Shown piece by piece: positions 30,202-39,778 of a DNA stretch of 64,000 nt. Origin of the DNA: Variovorax paradoxus (GTDB lineage: Bacteria > Pseudomonadota > Gammaproteobacteria > Burkholderiales > Burkholderiaceae_C). The notes below the pieces were generated by a model. That model saw nothing but the letters and a program-made list of their open reading frames with translations. It ran no database searches and was not told the DNA's origin. A program made the translations under genes and the position numbers. Within the stretch, counting starts at the first letter, position 1, and each line of letters opens with the position of its first letter. The stretch lies in NCBI RefSeq assembly GCF_018614875.1, contig NZ_JAGGNW010000011.1:186001-250000 (forward strand), written 5' to 3'.

Positions 30202-31740
30202 TTAACCTTGTGCCGCCACTTTCTCAGCTTGGTTCTGTAACTTGTTGAGCGCACTCAAATAAGCCTTTGCCGACGCGACCACGATGTCTGGATCCGCCCC
30301 GACACCGTTGACCACCCGCCCCGCGTTTTGTAACCTAATTGTAACCTCTCCTTGGCTTTCTGTCGAGCCACTTATTGCATTGACAGAGTAAAGCACCATT
30401 TCGGCGCCGCTCTTGACGTGCGATTCGATGGCCTTCAGGGAAGCATCAACCGGGCCATTGCCGTCGGATTCACTGGTCACTTCCTTGCCCTGAACGGTGA
30501 AAACGATTTTGGCCTGGGGGCGTTCGCCGGTTTCGCTGTGCTGGGAGAGCGAGACGAAAGCAAACTGTTCGTCAACGTTCGAGTGTTCTTCCGCGCTGAC
30601 GAGCGCAAGGATGTCCTCGTCGAAAATTTCGGACTTGCGGTCGGCCAGTTCCTTGAAGTGCATAAAAGCCGTGTTGATGTCGGCCTCGCTGGCCATGGTC
30701 ACGCCCAGTTCCTGCAGCCGCTGCTTGAAGGCATTGCGGCCGCTGAGCTTGCCCAGCACGATCTTGTTGGCGGCCCAGCCCACGTCTTCGGCCCGCATGA
30801 TCTCGTAGGTGTCGCGGGCCTTGAGCACGCCGTCCTGGTGGATGCCCGAGGCGTGCGCGAAGGCGTTGGCGCCCACCACGGCCTTGTTCGGCTGCACCGC
30901 GAAGCCGGTGGTCTGGCTCACCATGCGGCTCGCGGCCACGATGTGCCGCGTGTCGATGTTGAGGTCGAGGCCGAAGTAGTCCCTGCGGGTCTTGACCGCC
31001 ATCACCACTTCCTCGAGCGAGCAGTTGCCCGCACGCTCGCCCAGGCCGTTGATCGTGCACTCCACCTGGCGCGCACCGCCGATCTTCACACCAGCCAGCG
31101 AATTGGCAACCGCCATGCCGAGGTCGTTGTGGCAGTGCACCGACCAGATCGCCTTGTCGCTGTTGGGAATGCGCTCGCGCAGCATCTTGATGAAGTTGCC
31201 ATAGAGCTCCGGAATGGCGTAGCCCACGGTGTCGGGCACGTTGATGGTGGTGGCGCCCTCGTTGATCACGGTTTCCAGCACGCGGCAGAGAAAGTCGGGA
31301 TCGCTGCGGTAGCCGTCCTCGGGGCTGAACTCCACGTCGGACATGAGATTGCGCGCAAAGCGCACGGCGAGCTTCGCCTGCTCGTGCACTTCGTCGGGCG
31401 ACATGCGCAGCTTCTTTTCCATGTGAAGCGGCGAGGTTGCAATGAAGGTGTGGATGCGCCCACGCGCAGCGCCCTTGAGCGCCTCGGCCGCACGCGAGAT
31501 GTCGCGGTCGTTGGCGCGCGACAGGCCGCACACCGTCGAATCCTTGATGGCATCGGCAATGGCCTTGACGGCTTCGAAGTCGCCGTTCGAACTGGCTGGA
31601 AAGCCGGCTTCGATGACATCGACCTTGAGCCGTTCGAGCTGCTTGGCGATGCGCATCTTCTCGTCGCGCGTCATCGAGGCGCCGGGCGATTGCTCGCCGT
31701 CGCGCAAGGTGGTGTCGAAAATAATGAGTTGGTCGGTCAT
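30202..31740 (-). CDS. leuA: 2-isopropylmalate synthase, type 1
   Basis: Condenses acetyl-CoA with 2-oxoisovalerate, the first committed step of leucine synthesis; cytoplasmic. Of 512 residues, the HMGL-like TIM barrel carries [17 protein letters not shown] (7-23), the metal-site [17 protein letters not shown] and GLGERAGN. The C-terminal regulatory LeuA-dimer domain (about 390-505) is the leucine feedback site. It lies 51 bases after a second, sequence-distinct leuA gene and is the last gene of the ilv-leu block. Confidence 0.95.
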   Translation of the reverse strand: MTDQLIIFDTTLRDGEQSPGASMTRDEKMRIAKQLERLKVDVIEAGFPASSNGDFEAVKAIADAIKDSTVCGLSRANDRDISRAAEALKGAARGRIHTFIATSPLHMEKKLRMSPDEVHEQAKLAVRFARNLMSDVEFSPEDGYRSDPDFLCRVLETVINEGATTINVPDTVGYAIPELYGNFIKMLRERIPNSDKAIWSVHCHNDLGMAVANSLAGVKIGGARQVECTINGLGERAGNCSLEEVVMAVKTRRDYFGLDLNIDTRHIVAASRMVSQTTGFAVQPNKAVVGANAFAHASGIHQDGVLKARDTYEIMRAEDVGWAANKIVLGKLSGRNAFKQRLQELGVTMASEADINTAFMHFKELADRKSEIFDEDILALVSAEEHSNVDEQFAFVSLSQHSETGERPQAKIVFTVQGKEVTSESDGNGPVDASLKAIESHVKSGAEMVLYSVNAISGSTESQGEVTIRLQNAGRVVNGVGADPDIVVASAKAYLSALNKLQNQAEKVAAQG

Positions 31741-31791
31741 CGTGGATCTCCTTTGTTCGATTGCACCTTGCGCGTACGGCGGCGGACAGCC

Positions 31792-33495
31792 TCAGGCGAG
31801 TTCAACCACCGATTGTGCGCTGCGCGCGCCGCGGGTCCGCGCGCGCTGCACGCCTGAGACAATGGCCTTCAGCGAAGCCGAGATCACGTTCGCATCGATG
31901 CCCACGCCGAACAGCGTCTGGGCCTCGTCCACGCGCAGTTCGAGGTATGCCACCGACTTTGCATCGGCGCCCGCGCCGATGGCATGCTGGTGGTAGTCCA
32001 TCACCCGGACTGTGTGGCCGGTGGCCTTGCTCAGCGCCTGGGTGAAGGCGTCGATCGGCCCGTTGCCGCGGCCTTCGATGGCGCGGATCTCGCCGTCCCA
32101 GGGCAGGTCGCCGCGCAGCACCACCGAGGCACTGGCGCCCTCGCCTTCTTCCTCGAGCACGCGATGCTGCAACGAGTGCGCGGCCTCCAGCCCGTATTCG
32201 CGGACGAACAGCTCCCAGAGGTCCGCGGCGGTGAGTTCCTTGCCGGCGCCGTCCATCACGCCCTGCACGGTCTGCATGAACTCCATCTGCAGGCGACGCG
32301 GCATCTCGAGGCCATATTCGCTTTCGAGCAGGTAGGCCATGCCCCCCTTGCCCGATTGGCTGTTGACGCGGATCACGGCCTCATAGCTGCGGCCCACGTC
32401 CTTCGGATCGATCGGCAGATAGGGCATGTCCCAGATGTCGCCTTCCTTGCGCGCAGCGAAGGCTTTCTTGATCGCATCCTGGTGCGAGCCTGAGAACGAG
32501 GTGTAGACGAGATCGCCGACATACGGATGGCGCGGATGCACCGGGATCTGGTTGCAGTGCTCGACCGTCGCGCGGATCTCGTCGATGTTGGAGAAGTCCA
32601 ATTCAGGCGACACGCCCTGCGTGTAGAGGTTGAGCGCGACATTGACGAGGTCGAGGTTGCCGGTGCGCTCGCCATTGCCGAACAGGCAGCCTTCGATGCG
32701 CTCGGCGCCCGCCATCAGCGCCAACTCGCCGGCTGCCGTGCCGGTGCCGCGGTCGTTGTGCGGGTGCACGCACAGCACGATGGCGTCGCGGCGCGCGAGG
32801 TTGCGGTGCATCCACTCGATCATGTCGGCAAAGATGTTCGGCGTGGAATGCTCGACCGTGGTGGGCAGGTTGACGATGCACTTGCGCTCGGGCGTCGGCG
32901 CCCAGACTTCGGTCACCGCATCGACCACGCGCTTCGAGAACACGACATCGGTGCCCGAGAACATTTCGGGCGAATACTGGAAAGTCCACTTCGTGTCCGG
33001 CTGCTTCGCGGCGAAGTCGTTGAACATGCGCGCATGGCTGCTCGCGAGTTCGACGATCTGGTCTTCGTCCATGCCGAGCACCACGCGGCGCATCACTGGC
33101 GCCACGGCGTTGTAGAGGTGGACGATGGCGCGCGGCGCGCCCTTCAGCGATTCGAAGGTGCGCGCGATGAGATGGTCGCGCGCCTGCGTCAGCACCTGGA
33201 TCGTCACGTCGTCGGGAATGCGGTCTTCCTCGATCAGCTTGCGCACGAAGTCGAATTCGACTTGCGAGGCCGAGGGAAAGCCGACTTCGATTTCCTTGAA
33301 GCCGATGGCCACGAGCGTTTCGAACATGCGCATCTTGCGCGCGATGTCCATCGGCTCGACCAGCGCCTGGTTGCCATCGCGCAGGTCGGTCGACAGCCAG
33401 ATCGGGGCCTTGGTCAGCACGGCATCAGGCCAGGTGCGGTCCTTGAGGCCGATCGGGGCGAATGCGCGGTATTTGGCTTGAGGTTGCTTCAGCAT
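31792..33495 (-). CDS. leuA: 2-isopropylmalate synthase, type 2 (long form)
   Basis: Same reaction as its neighbour but from the longer LeuA subfamily (567 residues). The N-terminal segment [20 protein letters not shown] is typical of this form. Catalytic motifs are [35 protein letters not shown] and [13 protein letters not shown] LeuA-dimer regulatory domain is at the C-terminus. The ATG at 33495 matches the family start. It is preceded by a Leu-rich leader peptide and an intrinsic terminator, so it is likely controlled by attenuation. Confidence 0.93.
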   Translation of the reverse strand: MLKQPQAKYRAFAPIGLKDRTWPDAVLTKAPIWLSTDLRDGNQALVEPMDIARKMRMFETLVAIGFKEIEVGFPSASQVEFDFVRKLIEEDRIPDDVTIQVLTQARDHLIARTFESLKGAPRAIVHLYNAVAPVMRRVVLGMDEDQIVELASSHARMFNDFAAKQPDTKWTFQYSPEMFSGTDVVFSKRVVDAVTEVWAPTPERKCIVNLPTTVEHSTPNIFADMIEWMHRNLARRDAIVLCVHPHNDRGTGTAAGELALMAGAERIEGCLFGNGERTGNLDLVNVALNLYTQGVSPELDFSNIDEIRATVEHCNQIPVHPRHPYVGDLVYTSFSGSHQDAIKKAFAARKEGDIWDMPYLPIDPKDVGRSYEAVIRVNSQSGKGGMAYLLESEYGLEMPRRLQMEFMQTVQGVMDGAGKELTAADLWELFVREYGLEAAHSLQHRVLEEEGEGASASVVLRGDLPWDGEIRAIEGRGNGPIDAFTQALSKATGHTVRVMDYHQHAIGAGADAKSVAYLELRVDEAQTLFGVGIDANVISASLKAIVSGVQRARTRGARSAQSVVELA

Positions 33496-33530
33496 GTCGA
33501 TTTCTCTGTGATGGTTGGAATCAACCAGCA

Positions 33531-33572
33531 ACCCCAAAAACAAACGGCCCGTTGCTGGTGCGAACGGGCCGT
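33531..33572 (-). terminator. leu attenuator terminator
   Basis: On the transcript a 10-bp stem ACGGCCCGTT/AACGGGCCGT (genome 33563-33572 with 33544-33553) with a 9-base loop is followed by TTGTTTTTGGGG. It lies between the leader peptide and the leuA ATG. Leader bases 33605-33610 (transcript ACGGGC) can pair with 33564-33569 in the 5' arm and would then block the terminator. Confidence 0.8.
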
Positions 33573-33593
33573 GGTGAGGGATTTGCGCGTGCG

Positions 33594-33650
33594 CTACCGT
33601 CTCCGCCCGTGAGGGAGGGCTAGTAGGGCCAGCAGCGAAATCTTGGTCAT
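33594..33650 (-). CDS. leu operon leader peptide
   Basis: An 18-codon frame [18 protein letters not shown] has five leucines at positions 6, 7, 9, 10 and 12, encoded CTG CTG, CTA CTA and CTC. CTA is rare in this GC-rich genome. It sits 98 bases before the next leuA start and is followed by a terminator hairpin with a T-run. Ribosome stalling at the Leu codons when leucyl-tRNA is scarce would free an alternative pairing and let transcription continue. A possible -10 TACATT at 33661-33666 lies very close to its ATG; read-through from pssA is the alternative. Confidence 0.75.
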   Translation of the reverse strand: MTKISLLALLALPHGRRR

Positions 33651-33679
33651 GAGGGTTGAGAATGTAGCACAAGCCGCCA

Positions 33680-34504
33680 TCAGTTATGCAAGCCGCGCTC
33701 GTCGGGCTCTTCCGTCGAGGTGCTGATCACGCTGGCCGGCTGGCCCTTGGCCTTGCGCCACGCATAGACCACATAGCCGCTCAAGCCATAGGCCACGAAC
33801 AGGCCGAACAGCACCGTGGGCGGATGGATGTTGATGACCGCGATGCCGAGTGCGATGAGCACGATCACCGCGAAAGGCACGCTCTTCTTCATCTGGATGT
33901 CCTTGAAGCTGTAGAACGGCGCGTTGGTGACCATTGTGAGGCCCGCATAGAGCGTGAACCCGAAGGTGATCCAGGTGATCTGCGTCCACGAGAGGTACAG
34001 CACCTCGCCCCCGCGCTTGCCCCATTCGTTCACGAGCCAGATGAAGCCGGCCACCAGCGCCGCCGCCGCCGGTGACGGCAGTCCCTGGAACCAGCGCTTG
34101 TCGACCACGCCGGTATTGACGTTGAAGCGCGCCAGCCGCAGCGCCGCGCAGGCGCAGTACACGAAGGCCGCAATCCAGCCCCAGCGGCCCAGGCCCTTGA
34201 GCGACCATTCGTAGGCAATGAGCGCAGGAGCGGCACCGAACGACACCATGTCGGACAGCGAATCCATCTGCTCTCCGAACGCGCTCTGCGTGTTGGTCAT
34301 GCGGGCCACCCGGCCGTCAAGGCTGTCGAGGATCATCGCGGCGAACACGCCGAGCGCCGCAAGATCGAAGCGCGCGTTCATCGCCATCACGATCGAATAG
34401 AAGCCTCCGAACAGCGCAGCAAGCGTGAACAGGTTCGGCAGGATGTAGATGCCCTTGCGGCGCTTGCGCGGCGGTACCTCGTCGGGAACCGTGTCGTCAT
34501 GCAT
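33680..34504 (-). CDS. pssA: CDP-diacylglycerol-serine O-phosphatidyltransferase
   Basis: Integral inner-membrane enzyme making phosphatidylserine, precursor of phosphatidylethanolamine. Of 274 residues it has about 7-8 hydrophobic helices. The CDP-alcohol phosphotransferase motif D-G-x2-A-R-x8-G-x3-D-x3-D starts at DGRVARM and continues to the aspartates of QMDSLSD. The basic N-terminus [15 protein letters not shown] is typical. It lies between ilvC and the leu leader, as in related betaproteobacteria. A terminator separates it from ilvC, so it probably has its own promoter in the gap 34505-34620. Confidence 0.94.
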   Translation of the reverse strand: MHDDTVPDEVPPRKRRKGIYILPNLFTLAALFGGFYSIVMAMNARFDLAALGVFAAMILDSLDGRVARMTNTQSAFGEQMDSLSDMVSFGAAPALIAYEWSLKGLGRWGWIAAFVYCACAALRLARFNVNTGVVDKRWFQGLPSPAAAALVAGFIWLVNEWGKRGGEVLYLSWTQITWITFGFTLYAGLTMVTNAPFYSFKDIQMKKSVPFAVIVLIALGIAVINIHPPTVLFGLFVAYGLSGYVVYAWRKAKGQPASVISTSTEEPDERGLHN

Positions 34505-34623
34505 TGAATTTGCCTCCGTCCCTCGTGGGCACAGCGCGAACAGCTATCCATTCGATAGCTTCTTGATCTGTAAATCGCATGGGTTCGCAGTGTAGTTCAG
34601 GGGGGATGGTTCGCCCCGTCATG

Positions 34624-34648
34624 AAAAAAGGCCACCCGGCGGGTGGCC
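34624..34648 (-). terminator. Terminator downstream of ilvC
   Basis: On the minus-strand transcript the stem GGCCACCC/GGGTGGCC (34641-34648 with 34630-34637, 3-base loop) is followed directly by six T. It lies about 40 bases after the ilvC stop. Confidence 0.88.
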
Positions 34649-34688
34649 CTCGGGAAACGGGCGCCGCGGCACCCGCTTCATTGGCGGA

Positions 34689-35720
<1,032 letters not shown>

Positions 35721-35730
35721 TTAATCTCTG

Positions 35731-35751
35731 GCACCCCCTCTGCGGGGGTGC
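35731..35751 (-). promoter_or_regulatory. Hairpin between the DUF4282 gene and ilvC
   Basis: A perfect 8-bp stem GCACCCCC/GGGGGTGC (35731-35738 with 35744-35751, loop 5) lies in the short gap before ilvC. There is no T-run, so it is more likely an mRNA-stabilising or processing element than a terminator. Confidence 0.45.
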
Positions 35752-35757
35752 GTTCAG

Positions 35758-36030
35758 TCACAGTTGGCCGGAGGGATTCCGGTCCTTCATTTGCTGGTTG
35801 ATGGACACGAGGTTGTCGTGAATGCGGAACAGCAGGATCAGCAATTCGCTGTAGACGCGAACCATGATCGCGCCGAAAACCAGGATGGCGACGCCGGTAA
35901 GAATGCCTCTCAGGCCACCGCTGAAGAGCGCGCCCACACCGGAAATCAATACCACCAGCAACCCCAGGAAATACAGTATCCGGATGACGACGGGGGTCAC
36001 CATCTTGTCGAAGCCCAGCAGGTCTTGCAT
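35758..36030 (-). CDS. DUF4282 family membrane protein
   Basis: Protein of 90 residues with two transmembrane segments (about 12-32 and 36-56) followed by an amphipathic tail (LLILLFRIHDNLVSINQQMKD); this is the DUF4282 layout. Function is unknown. I chose the ATG at 36030 (MQDLLGFDK) because the frame open further upstream lacks family likeness and overlaps the ilvN end. Its place inside the ilv operon is odd for a membrane protein and may be only positional. Confidence 0.78.
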   Translation of the reverse strand: MQDLLGFDKMVTPVVIRILYFLGLLVVLISGVGALFSGGLRGILTGVAILVFGAIMVRVYSELLILLFRIHDNLVSINQQMKDRNPSGQL

Positions 36031-36085
36031 CACCTTCTCCTCATGTCGTGTTGTTAAACGATGGAACTGAGGGATCTTCACCCCC

Positions 36086-36577
36086 TTACACGCGCAGGAT
36101 GCGCTCGCCGCGCCCGATGCCGCTGGCACCGGTGCGGACGGTTTCGAGGATAGCGCTACGGTCGATTGCTTCCAAGAAAGCGTCGTTCTTGCCGTGGTCG
36201 CCGGTGAGTTCGATGGTGTAGCTCTTGTCCGTGACGTCGATGATGCGGCCGCGGAAGATCTCGGCCATGCGCATCATTTCTTCGCGTTCCTTGCCGACTG
36301 CGCGCACCTTCACCATCATGAGTTCGCGCTCCGTGTAGGCGCCTTCGGTCAGGTCGACGACCTTCACCACTTCGATCAGCCGGTTGAGATGCTTGGTGAT
36401 CTGTTCGATCACTTCGTCCGAGCCCGCGGTGACGATGGTCATGCGCGAGAGGCTGGCGTCCTCGGTCGGGGCGACGGTCAGCGATTCGATGTTGTAGCCA
36501 CGGGCCGAGAACAGGCCCACCACGCGGGAAAGAGCACCCGGCTCGTTTTCCAGCAGCACTGCAATGATGTGTTTCAT
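36086..36577 (-). CDS. ilvN: Acetolactate synthase small (regulatory) subunit
   Basis: Regulatory partner of IlvB that confers valine feedback and raises activity. Of 163 residues, the N-terminal ACT domain (1-75) starts MKHIIAVLLENEPGALSRVVG with the motif ARGYNIESLTVAPTED; the C-terminal domain (about 80-160) has MVKVRAVGKEREEMMR and ELTGDHGKNDAFLEAI. It lies 132 bases after ilvB, and that gap folds into a long hairpin. IlvH is an equivalent name. Confidence 0.96.
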   Translation of the reverse strand: MKHIIAVLLENEPGALSRVVGLFSARGYNIESLTVAPTEDASLSRMTIVTAGSDEVIEQITKHLNRLIEVVKVVDLTEGAYTERELMMVKVRAVGKEREEMMRMAEIFRGRIIDVTDKSYTIELTGDHGKNDAFLEAIDRSAILETVRTGASGIGRGERILRV

Positions 36578-36599
36578 GTTTGCGCGACTCCTCTTTTCG

Positions 36600-36638
36600 C
36601 CGCCCTCCCCCGCGCACGGTAATGCGCGGGCTCGGCGG
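36600..36638 (-). promoter_or_regulatory. Structured RNA element in the ilvB-ilvN gap
   Basis: An inner stem CCCGCGCA/TGCGCGGG (36609-36616 with 36623-36630, loop 6) is enclosed by an outer stem CCGCC/GGCGG (36600-36604 with 36634-36638). There is no T-run. Its position just before ilvN suggests a cis-acting RNA element or an operon-internal processing site; conserved RNA motifs upstream of this gene have been proposed in betaproteobacteria, but I cannot compare them here. Confidence 0.4.
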
Positions 36639-36709
36639 TCAATAGATTCGTCAAAGAATTGGACGATGACCCGGTCTTTCGGACGCGGGAACTTGTGGCT
36701 TTGCCCTGC

Positions 36710-38494
36710 CTAGAGATCTTCGGAACCCAACAGCATCTCGGTGATGCCCATGCCGGCCTTCACCATCGGGAACACGTTCTCGGTGGGGTCGGTGCGGAAA
36801 TCCATGAACACCGTGCGGTCCTTGAGCTTGCGCGCTTCGCGCAGCGCCGGCTCGACGTCTTGTGGACGCTCGATCAGCATACCGACATGGCCATAGGCTT
36901 CGGCGAGCTTCACGAAATTGGGGAGCGCATCCATGTAGCTGTGGCTGTAGCGGCCGGAGTATTCGATCTCCTGCCACTGGCGCACCATGCCCAGGTAACG
37001 GTTGTTGAGCGAGCAGATCTTGATCGGCGTGTTGTACTGCAGGCAGGTGGAGAGTTCCTGGATGCACATCTGCACCGAGCCTTCGCCGGTGATGGTGAAC
37101 ACTTCCGAGTCGGGCTTCGCGAGCTTGATGCCCATGGCGTACGGAATGCCCACGCCCATGGTGCCCAGGCCGCCCGAGTTGATCCAGCGGCGCGGCTCGT
37201 CGAAGCGGTAGTACTGCGCGGCCCACATCTGGTGCTGGCCCACATCCGACGTGATGTACGCGTCGGCGTCCTTGGTCATGTTCCAGAGCGTCTCGACCAC
37301 GTACTGCGGCTTGATCACGTCCTTGTTGCCGCGGTCGTACTTGAGGCAGTCGCGCGAGCGCCAGGCCTCGATGGTCTTCCACCAGTCGGCCAGTGCGCCG
37401 GCGTCGGGCTTGGTGGTGCTCTCGCGGATCATCGAGATCAGTTCGGTGAGCACGTCCTTCACGTCGCCGACGATCGGGATGTCGACCTTCACGCGCTTGG
37501 AGATGCTCGACGGGTCGATGTCGATGTGGATGATCTTGCGTTCGTTCTGCGCGAAGTGCTTGGGGTTGCCGATGACGCGGTCGTCGAAGCGCGCGCCCAC
37601 GGCCAGCAGCACGTCGCAGTTCTGCATCGCGTTGTTGGCTTCGATGGTGCCGTGCATGCCCAGCATGCCCAGGAACTTGCGGTCGCTCGCCGGATAGGCG
37701 CCCAGGCCCATCAGCGTATGGGTGACCGGATAGCCGAGCATGTCGACCAGCGTGCGCAGTTCGTTGCAGGCATTGCCAAGCAGCACGCCGCCGCCCGTGT
37801 AGATGTACGGGCGCTTCGCATTCAGCAGCAGTTGCAGCGCCTTTCGGATCTGTCCGCCGTGGCCTTTGCGCACCGGGTTGTACGAGCGCATCTCGACCTT
37901 GTCGGGATAGCCGGCGTACAGCACCTTCTTGAAGGAAACGTCCTTGGGCACGTCCACCACCACCGGGCCCGGGCGGCCGCTGCGTGCGATGTGGAAGGCC
38001 TTCTTCATCGTCATGGCCAGATCCTTGGGATCCTTGACGAGGAAGTTGTGCTTCACGATGGGGCGGGTGATGCCCACGGTGTCGCATTCCTGGAAGGCGT
38101 CCAGGCCGATGGCCGCGGTGGGTACCTGGCCCGAGATGATCACCATCGGGATCGAATCCATGTACGCCGTGGCGATGCCGGTGACCGCATTGGTCAGCCC
38201 GGGGCCCGAGGTGACCAGCGCCACGCCGACTTCACCGGTGGCGCGCGCATAGCCGTCGGCCGCATGGACAGCGGCCTGCTCGTGGCGTACCAGCACGTGC
38301 TGGATGGTGTCCTGCTTGTAGAACGCGTCGTAGATGTACAGAACCGCGCCGCCAGGGTAGCCCCAGACGTACTGGACGCCTTCGGCCTGCAGTGCCTTGA
38401 TCAGCACTTCAGCGCCCATGAGTTCTTGCGTGGGGTTGCCGGCGCCAGAGGACGCGGCTGCTGCGGAAGCGAGTTCCGCCTTCGAGATTTCCAT
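36710..38494 (-). CDS. ilvB: Acetolactate synthase catalytic (large) subunit
   Basis: ThDP-, Mg- and FAD-dependent enzyme that joins two pyruvates, or pyruvate and 2-oxobutyrate, at the start of valine and isoleucine synthesis. Of 594 residues, the N-terminal ThDP domain has GYPGGAVLYIYDAF and the catalytic glutamate in LVRHEQAAVHAADGYAR. The central FAD domain follows. The C-terminal ThDP/Mg motif is GEGSVQMCIQELST with the later N-N of SLNNRYLG. I chose the ATG at 38494; the same frame stays open up to 38752, but that part lacks family likeness and overlaps the promoter region. Confidence 0.95.
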   Translation of the reverse strand: MEISKAELASAAAASSGAGNPTQELMGAEVLIKALQAEGVQYVWGYPGGAVLYIYDAFYKQDTIQHVLVRHEQAAVHAADGYARATGEVGVALVTSGPGLTNAVTGIATAYMDSIPMVIISGQVPTAAIGLDAFQECDTVGITRPIVKHNFLVKDPKDLAMTMKKAFHIARSGRPGPVVVDVPKDVSFKKVLYAGYPDKVEMRSYNPVRKGHGGQIRKALQLLLNAKRPYIYTGGGVLLGNACNELRTLVDMLGYPVTHTLMGLGAYPASDRKFLGMLGMHGTIEANNAMQNCDVLLAVGARFDDRVIGNPKHFAQNERKIIHIDIDPSSISKRVKVDIPIVGDVKDVLTELISMIRESTTKPDAGALADWWKTIEAWRSRDCLKYDRGNKDVIKPQYVVETLWNMTKDADAYITSDVGQHQMWAAQYYRFDEPRRWINSGGLGTMGVGIPYAMGIKLAKPDSEVFTITGEGSVQMCIQELSTCLQYNTPIKICSLNNRYLGMVRQWQEIEYSGRYSHSYMDALPNFVKLAEAYGHVGMLIERPQDVEPALREARKLKDRTVFMDFRTDPTENVFPMVKAGMGITEMLLGSEDL

Positions 38495-38639
38495 GATCAA
38501 CCTTTGGAGTTTTTTCGGGAACGAAAAACCTTGGGTGCCCCTTGCCAGCCCTTGTGGGGCCGCGCCAGGACTTGAGGCCAAAGCCATGAGCGGACTGATG
38601 TTCCGCCGGACCTTGACCCGTTTGCCTTTTGACTTGCAG

Positions 38640-38712
38640 CGCGGATTATGACATTGATGAGGTTGCCGCCGCGCAAGAACCCTCATGAAAAGGCAGGGAG
38701 GCATAATCCGCG
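38640..38712. repeat. Inverted repeat CGCGGATTATG ... CATAATCCGCG in the ilvB/sigma divergent gap
   Basis: A perfect 11-bp inverted repeat has its arms at 38640-38650 and 38702-38712, 51 bp apart. Each arm reads CATAATCCGCG outward, toward ilvB on the minus strand and toward the sigma gene on the plus strand. Each contains a CATAAT that could be a -10 box. -35 boxes are not clear. Confidence 0.5.
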
Positions 38713-38778
38713 GCAGAAAAACATAAGCGCGTCCCGATACCCCATTTCCCACGCGGCGCCTGCGGCGCCCCCTCTCGC

Positions 38779-39345
38779 TTGGCCACTGAACAAGAACTTT
38801 CCGACTTTCTGAAGAGCGTCGAACGGCGCGCTTTCAAGCGCTCGGTCTACCACGTGCGGGACGAGGAAGCGGCACTCGACATCGTGCAGGACAGCATGAT
38901 GAAGCTGGCGCAGCACTACGGCGACAAGCCGACGGCAGAACTGCCGATGCTGTTCCAGCGCATTCTTTCGAATTGCACGCTCGACTGGTTCCGCCGGCAG
39001 AAAACCCGCCGCGCCCTGTTCTCCAACCTGGGGGACTTCGAATCTGCCGGCGACGACGGAGATTTCGACCTGCTGGAGAACTTCGTCTCGCCAACCGACT
39101 CCAGAGAAACGGAGAGTGCCGAGGACACGACCCGCCGCGCCCAGGTCTTCCACGAGATCGAAGAACAGATCGCGGCTTTGCCTGGTCGTCAACGCGAGGC
39201 TTTCCTGATGCGTTACTGGGAAGAAATGGATGTGGCGGAGACGGCCGCTGCAATGGGCTGCTCCGAAGGCAGCGTCAAAACCCATTGTTCGCGGGCCGTC
39301 CACGCCCTGAGCAAGGCCCTCAAAGCCAAGGGAATTTCGCTATGA
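38779..39345 (+). CDS. RNA polymerase sigma-70-family factor, ECF-like
   Basis: Sigma factor of 188 residues. Region 2 is at about 15-80 (HVRDEEAALDIVQDSMMKLA and LDWFRRQKTRR) and region 4 at about 130-182 (IAALPGRQREAFLMRYWEEM and MDVAETAAAMGCSEGSVKTH). A middle acidic linker carries GDDGDFDLLENF. The start is TTG; no in-frame ATG precedes the conserved region. Its stop overlaps the DUF3619 start as ATGA (39342-39345), which makes that membrane protein the best candidate anti-sigma factor. Confidence 0.87.
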   Translation: MATEQELSDFLKSVERRAFKRSVYHVRDEEAALDIVQDSMMKLAQHYGDKPTAELPMLFQRILSNCTLDWFRRQKTRRALFSNLGDFESAGDDGDFDLLENFVSPTDSRETESAEDTTRRAQVFHEIEEQIAALPGRQREAFLMRYWEEMDVAETAAAMGCSEGSVKTHCSRAVHALSKALKAKGISL

Positions 39346-39764
39346 ACACTAAGGTTCCAACCTCTTCTTTTGCCGCTGAAGATCGAATCGGCCAGCGCGT
39401 GGCTGCGCGGCTGTCCGCCGGCAGCCAGGAGCTGCCGCACGACATCAGCGAGCGGCTGCGGGTGGCGCGGGCGCAAGCCGTCGCCATGCGCAAGCAGCCC
39501 CCCCTGCTGCGGGCAGCTTCGGTCGTCATGCGATCCGGGCATGTGGCAACAATGGGCGGCAGCTGGTGGACCCGCATCGGTTCGGTGGTGCCCCTGATCG
39601 CGCTGGTTGCGGGGCTGATCACCATCAGCGTGCTGCAGGACGAAGACCGCGCCAGCGAACTGGCGGAAGTCGATTCCGCCCTGCTCACGGGCGACCTCCC
39701 TCCCGCCGCCTACACCGATCCGGGTTTCGCCCAGTTCCTCAAGGCTAACGGCGGCTCCGACTGA
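39342..39764 (+). CDS. DUF3619 membrane protein, possible anti-sigma factor
   Basis: Protein of 140 residues with a soluble N-terminal part (1-75), a single transmembrane helix (about 80-98, VVPLIALVAGLITISVL) and an outward acidic C-terminal part ending in PPAAYTDPGFAQFLKANGGSD. Topology and the 4-base overlap with the sigma gene are like small anti-sigma factors, but no ZAS (HxxxCxxC) motif is present, so this role is inference. DUF3619 is otherwise uncharacterised. Confidence 0.82.
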   Translation: MNTKVPTSSFAAEDRIGQRVAARLSAGSQELPHDISERLRVARAQAVAMRKQPPLLRAASVVMRSGHVATMGGSWWTRIGSVVPLIALVAGLITISVLQDEDRASELAEVDSALLTGDLPPAAYTDPGFAQFLKANGGSD

Positions 39765-39778
39765 GTCCCGTTCAACCA

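Noticed and set aside
38495..38752. Upstream in-frame extension of ilvB (86 codons) as coding or as a leader peptide
   Set aside because: The sequence has no acetolactate synthase likeness, overlaps the promoter region and lacks a run of Ile/Val/Leu codons needed for attenuation.
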